Source: Nannochloris sp. 'desiccata' (taxonomy: Eukaryota > Chlorophyta > Trebouxiophyceae > Chlorellales > Chlorellaceae). Taken from it: 64,000 nt of DNA. The DNA is taken from contig JAGTXX020000016.1 of NCBI GenBank assembly GCA_019044685.2, forward strand, positions 62,001-126,000. The letters are read 5' to 3'. The notes under the pieces were generated by a model. That model saw only the letters and a program-made list of their open reading frames with translations, did not search any database and was not told the DNA's origin. Position numbers and translations under genes: made by a program. Below are positions 59,414 through 64,000 of the stretch, in pieces. Within the stretch, counting starts at the first letter, position 1. Each line of letters starts with the position of its first letter.

Positions 59414-59844
59414 CTCAATCGTGCAACACTTTGATCACTTCATCATCTTGCAATCTGACGCGACAATATTCTCTTTCACGAATGCATAGTATTAAACAGA
59501 TCACACAACACGGCGGAGAGCCTCCTCTTGTTTATGGGCGAGCAACCAAATTCAAATCCTTGCGAGAAGTTTCTATTGTGATGTGGCCCATGGCAACGAG
59601 TAGTTCTCCTAGCCGGCAGCAGTAGATCACTCCACCTATTCTCAAGCACAATTTAAACTTACAAATAAAGAACTCAAATGAAAGATAAAAAAGAAATCCA
59701 AAAACTAAACTCAATAGTTCAAGGAAAGGACGACAACAAAAAGATAAAATACGCCGCCTAAAAGCTCAATAAAGTTGCTAGAAACTACGGTCTACTCTAC
59801 TTTTAGAAATAGATATATCTATCCACATCTATCTATTTATTTAT
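59414..59844. other. Intergenic, 431 bp
   Basis: No gene seen; a (TCTA)n-like run lies near 59815-59848. Confidence 0.4.
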
Positions 59845-62211
59845 CTATTGCGCGTTATTCTCTGGTGTTTGATCAGCTCCAGTGATGAATCCCCAGATAC
59901 CTGGTTTCTTTGCCGCCTCTTCTGCCGCTTTCTGAGTATACCTCGCCAACTCTCTTTCGATCTCGCCCATTGCCACAAGCTTTTGTCGAAGCTCTGCCAC
60001 TTCCACTTCCAAAGACATTGATTTCTGCTGCTCAGCAGCTAATACTTCCCTCGCTTCTTCAGCTGCTCGTTCAGCTTCAGCTACTGCGGAAGTAGCACAA
60101 TCAAGTTGCCGTCTCATTATCGATATTTCAAGACTGACAGCTTCTTTTGCAGCTGCTGCTTCTCTACGAGCTGATTCTAAATCGCTTTGTGAAGATCGTG
60201 CGTTCGTGGTAGTAGCAGTCGTGGCATTACTAATAGACGCGTCACTAACCTCACGACGACCTAGAGACTTCTGAGAGCCAGGAGCAGCAGCAGCGGTCCC
60301 TCCACCACTCGAGAGTCCTCCTCCGCCTGCACCGCCCCCGCTGCCAGGTTTCACTACTACAAACCCTTCTGGTCTATACACATGCACTGCATTATGATAT
60401 TTCCCATTATAACCACCAAACGACACCATACACCCAGCCATAGGCACAGTCAATAAACTTAATCCTTCAGACGCAATCGCAGCGTCAGCTGGTGTATTAC
60501 CAACGAGCACCCATTGTAATACTGGTCCATCCTCACCAGTAGTAGTGCCTACCCCTTGGCCAAGATTACTTAAATCTAAAGCATACATATCTGCACACCC
60601 ACGTGTGTTATTCCCACCCCCTACGATATATAAAGTAGTACCCAGTACAGCTGCAGCGTGCCCAGCGCGGGGTGGTGGTACAGGTCCTTCTGCACTGGGA
60701 CAACTCCACTCCATAGTTTGAGTGTCCAGTACTAAGAGATCGTTAAAACAGTTGGCAACGCTGCCACCTCCGAAGATGATGATGTACCTATTTCGGAAGG
60801 AGCATGATGTGTGCTGTGATCGCGCTTTGGGGGCATTGCTGCCATCAGAAGTTGTTGTTTCTGGTTGGCTCCATTCCAAAGTAGATAAATCCAATACCCA
60901 GAGTTCATTTAATGGTTTTCTTGTAGCATCTTCACCACCAAAGACATAGACTTTGTTGCCTATTACTGTGGCAGAATGACCACCACGAGGGCGGGGATGT
61001 ACATCAGAGGTACACGTAGGTGTGAGAGTTGACCAGGCATCTGATTGTGTATCCAGTAATCTAACGGGCATTTCTACTTCATCTTTAGCTTTTGTATGCC
61101 CTCCAATGCATACTACATTGCCGTTCCAGGGGACAGTAGCATGACCAGCAACTGGCGGCAATGGCAGTGGTGACGTTAGTTGTCCTCCTTCTTGATCCAA
61201 AGTTGCTGCCCCAGTCAATTTGCCAGTAGATATACAATTCCAAGATAAATTCTCAAGATTCAATGCCCAGGTATCAGCTAAATACCTCCCTCCACAGTTA
61301 CCTCCAACAACATAAAGATAATTACCGATCAATGCCATTGATTGTTCATATCGAGGTGGAGGTCGACGATCACTGGCAATGTAAGGGGATACCCAGCTCC
61401 CTTCTACGACAACTTCTGCAACTGAACGGGATTTTATTGAAGAAACAGGGTTGACAGAGGATTTACTTGTATGAAGAGCAGTGGTGGTGGCGGCGGGAGC
61501 TGTAGTGCTGCTAGGAATGTTGCTATTCTGAGAATCTGACCCACCACCACCATTTGTAGTGGCAGTAGTTGTATTGCTAGAATAATCTCCATTGCTTTCA
61601 GAAGCGGCTGCTTCCATAGCAGTGGCTACTTCTGGCCCCCACCACTCGGGCAGTTCTTCTTCGAGGGTGCGGACGTAGAGACGCATAGCCTCCATGCTTG
61701 GCATGTCGCCGAGCTGTTTCCATGATTGCCATTTAGCATTGCTGACAACGTTCCAACCCCAAGGACGAGGCTCGTCGCAAGGGCCCTGTGGAAGGAAAAG
61801 AGAATTTTAAGAGGAAGTAAAGGAGTGGATCGGTATTTTTGAAATAATTGGAAGATTGGGAGAAAGTCAACGAAATAGGCAAAATGAAGATTGAAATACT
61901 GCTGATCTTGATGGGATGACTACTCACAATATTGGCTTGCTGTTGCAGCGCATATAACAGGAGTTTGCTCTCTTCTGGGAGGTCAGAATCTGCACAAAAT
62001 TAAGAAGTTTTGTAAATGAGGGCAAGGAACTAGCACACGGGGCGCCCTTGGCCACTGCCAATACTCCATCGGATATCAAATTGTCCATAGACTACCATAA
62101 AGTAGCAAAAAAGCCACAAATAAGCTCACCATTTAAGACCTTTGTCACACAAGTCACTGCTGCTTGAAATTTCTGAGGATAGGGAAGAGGACAGCCATGC
62201 GATGCTGACAT
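59845..62211 (-). CDS. Acyl-CoA-binding protein with kelch repeats (ACBP4/5-like)
   Basis: Exons 62211-62130, 61989-61928, 61785-59845 (introns 140 and 142 nt) give 694 aa. Splicing assembles a complete ACB domain: YPQKFQAAVTCVTKVLND, ESKLLLYALQQQANIGPCDE, WGWNVVSNAKWQSWKQLGDM and MRLYVRTLEEELPEWW (~10-95). After a Ser/Thr/Asn-rich spacer come about six kelch repeats (~205-480) with GGxxxGG and YVFGGEDATRKPLNELWVLD type blades. A Gly-rich stretch and a C-terminal coiled coil complete the plant ACBP4/5 architecture. Plant members bind long-chain acyl-CoA in the cytosol. Confidence 0.9.
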
Positions 62212-63044
62212 TGTTCTCTCAATCATCAATAACAAGCGCACAGTGTAACTGTTGAGGCAGGCTGAATGGCCTATAGGCAGTAAACAATAAATACAATGAA
62301 TTTGATTTGATCTTGCCGCGCAGGAGACGCGTAGACTCTGTCACCAACACTATACGATTGCAAATTAATCTCACGCTTGAAAACTATGATTTAAGTATGT
62401 GCCAGCCTTCCTGTGAGTCATTACCTCTTCTTATTTTCTCTCCTTTCCTCTGACCTCGCTCGCCCCCATTAGTCAAACACCAGGCTCTTGGATATTCTAC
62501 TGCCAAGTGAGGGTGGGTGATGATTTGTTCAAATATATCATTGCCAATCAATACAGAGTCTTGATAGAGATTGAAGTGAGAATATTCGCTTCAGCTGGTT
62601 ATACATCTCTGCCTATCACCGGGAAGAAAGGTGGGCCAGCTCGGCTACCGCCTTTCTTGACACGAAAGTGCATTTTTTTACAAAGCAAAAGCAGGGAAAA
62701 GACATTAGAAAAATAGTCGTAAAACACAGCATGTATCTTGAAAAAAGGGTACGTTCTTAAGAAGCAAAGAGCAGCAGCCAATGGTGAAAATGGATGGCTT
62801 CTGTTCGGGGGAAAAGAAAAGATTAATAGAGAGATGATTTTAGTAAATTTTTATGGAAAGAATAGAGAGAAAAATGCAATGAAGAACGTACTAAAAGCAT
62901 ACTAAGGGAACAAACACAACACAAAAATAGAGAAAAAAGACATGTATGAGAAATTTACTTAGTAAACTTGGTAAAAAAGGTACGGCGGTATTAAAAAAAC
63001 CATCAAAATACAGCGACCTCAATTGCTTTTTCGTTGTCTCTAAT
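62212..63044. other. Intergenic, 833 bp
   Basis: No supported gene. It holds the ACBP promoter side and the 3' flank of the SnRK2-like gene. Confidence 0.4.
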
Positions 63045-64000
63045 CTAATCATAATACCCACCTAAAGACAGCTCATCTAACAGCTCATCAGCCTCTTCTG
63101 CATCCAATATTTCATCAGCCAAATCATCCACATTCTCGGGATCGAAAGGCCTTAAATTCACTTGAGCCTCAGCAACCAATTGTTTCAATGCTTCCTCAGA
63201 CATCGGGCCTGCTGTAGCACAGTCTACCCTACTATTTAGAGTGAGCAATTCATCGGAAAGGTTCACTTTCATCCAAGGATGGTCTAATATTTGATTTAAT
63301 CGCATTCTTTCTTCCGGATTTCGTACCAACATGTGTTCCAATAAATCTCGAAGGTCGGGGGACAAATGATCCGGGATGGAATATTCCACACGTGCAATAC
63401 GACCAAGTACTGCTTGTACTGCCGAACGGGCTTCTTTGACATCTTCTGGACGTTCGAATGGGTACATACCTGTGACCATTTTATATAAAGCGACACCTAG
63501 AGCCCAGACATCAGCAGCACAGCTTTGGGTCATTGTGTTATTCAACACTTCTGGGGCTGTATAGGGTAAGGATCCAAGGGCCGAGTGGGGGTCACTATTG
63601 ATTTGTTCGGATTTTGAATAGGCAAAATCTTGAACTTTGACCGAAGGTCTGCCTGAACGACCTCGTCCTGCCAGGGCAGTTGCTGTGGTACCGCCCTTTG
63701 TGCCATTGCCACCGTTGGTAAGGAGAGTGCTGTCCAGTTGAGCATCTAATGCTGCTGTGCTTGCACCTATTCCAGAAAGTGGGCCTGGAGAAGGAGATCG
63801 GTCCATTGGTGTTCCACTCTGAGCTTCATTTTCCTTGGCCGCGGCGGCGGCAGCTGACGCTGCAGCAGCAGAGAGGATGCCATTTGTCATAATAGGAAGC
63901 AGACCAGCATTTGCTCCAGCAACACTACCAGAAATACTCTTACTGTCGATATTCGTTTCTGTAGCAGCAACAGGAGTATCACTTTCCACACCATCAGCGC
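63045..64000 (-). CDS. SnRK2-like Ser/Thr kinase, 5' part outside window
   Basis: An open frame runs from the window edge to a stop at 63045; 318 residues visible. A Ser/Ala/Gly-rich insert of over 100 residues precedes VKVQDFAYSKSEQ, the position of the SnRK2 DFGYSKS activation-segment start. Then come LGSLPYTAPEVL, DVWALGVALYKMVTGMYPFE, a RIARVEYSIPDH block and a RNPEERMRLNQILDHPWM end, all SnRK2 features, and an acidic C-terminal tail (ENVDDLADEILDAEEADELL) like SnRK2 domain II. The DFG glycine is replaced by alanine. The N-lobe and HRD loop are not visible, so activity cannot be judged. Confidence 0.75.
   Translation of the reverse strand, partial: ADGVESDTPVAATETNIDSKSISGSVAGANAGLLPIMTNGILSAAAASAAAAAAKENEAQSGTPMDRSPSPGPLSGIGASTAALDAQLDSTLLTNGGNGTKGGTTATALAGRGRSGRPSVKVQDFAYSKSEQINSDPHSALGSLPYTAPEVLNNTMTQSCAADVWALGVALYKMVTGMYPFERPEDVKEARSAVQAVLGRIARVEYSIPDHLSPDLRDLLEHMLVRNPEERMRLNQILDHPWMKVNLSDELLTLNSRVDCATAGPMSEEALKQLVAEAQVNLRPFDPENVDDLADEILDAEEADELLDELSLGGYYD

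Overview
This is a gene-dense stretch of nuclear DNA from a photosynthetic eukaryote, most likely a unicellular green-lineage alga. The evidence is as follows. Genes carry GT-AG spliceosomal introns, mostly 65-250 nt. Several products have chloroplast transit peptides: a CemA/DLDG1-type protein, a DUF1997 protein, a FAX/TMEM14 protein, plant-type ferredoxin and 3-isopropylmalate dehydrogenase. Typical plant families are present (SnRK2-like kinase, ACBP-kelch, DUF707, Shaker-like K+ channel with ankyrins). Many genes have a TGTAA motif 20-190 nt after the stop, such as 2876, 3812, 7824, 22957, 24655 and 25426, which matches the chlorophyte poly(A) signal (inference). A SECIS-binding protein gene implies a selenoprotein-making organism. 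The species cannot be named from the sequence.

Layout. 1-9.9 kb: a divergent pair of plastid genes (CemA/DLDG1-like, DUF1997), a FAX-like plastid membrane protein with a possible 28-nt intron, a RING-CH membrane E3 ligase, a truncated SET-like gene, a CHORD-like zinc protein, ferredoxin, and a divergent THOC7/Topors-like RING pair. 10-19 kb: a plant-type type-I membrane protein, then a 1,256-aa protein with two complete-looking Y-family DNA polymerase modules in tandem, followed 71 bp later by the DDX11/CHL1 helicase; both act in DNA damage tolerance and replication. 19-22 kb: a K+ channel on the minus strand. 22.2-25.4 kb: a tandem family of small secreted proteins with eight conserved cysteines, plus a decayed copy. 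26-35.5 kb: a large AAA ATPase of the plant DAA1/LRD6-6 (MSP1-clade) type, lysyl-tRNA synthetase, a small unknown protein and a nuclear FKBP with a nucleoplasmin-like N-terminus. 36-46.4 kb: leucine biosynthesis (LEUB), a DUF707 protein, an unknown C-terminally membrane-anchored protein, an ER DnaJ ending in HDEL, a secreted fasciclin protein and a DDX51/Dbp6-type RNA helicase. 47.9-64 kb: two secreted orphan proteins, a CMGC-like kinase with a long activation-segment insert, a U-box/WD40 protein, an SBP2-like protein with extra zinc fingers, an ACBP-kelch protein and the 3' end of an SnRK2-like kinase with an altered DFG motif.

Gene models were built by hand by joining open frames at GT-AG (once GC-AG) sites with matching phase; family names come from motif recognition only. 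The most unusual items are the double Y-family polymerase, the eight-cysteine secreted family, the SBP2 domain architecture and the very short introns.
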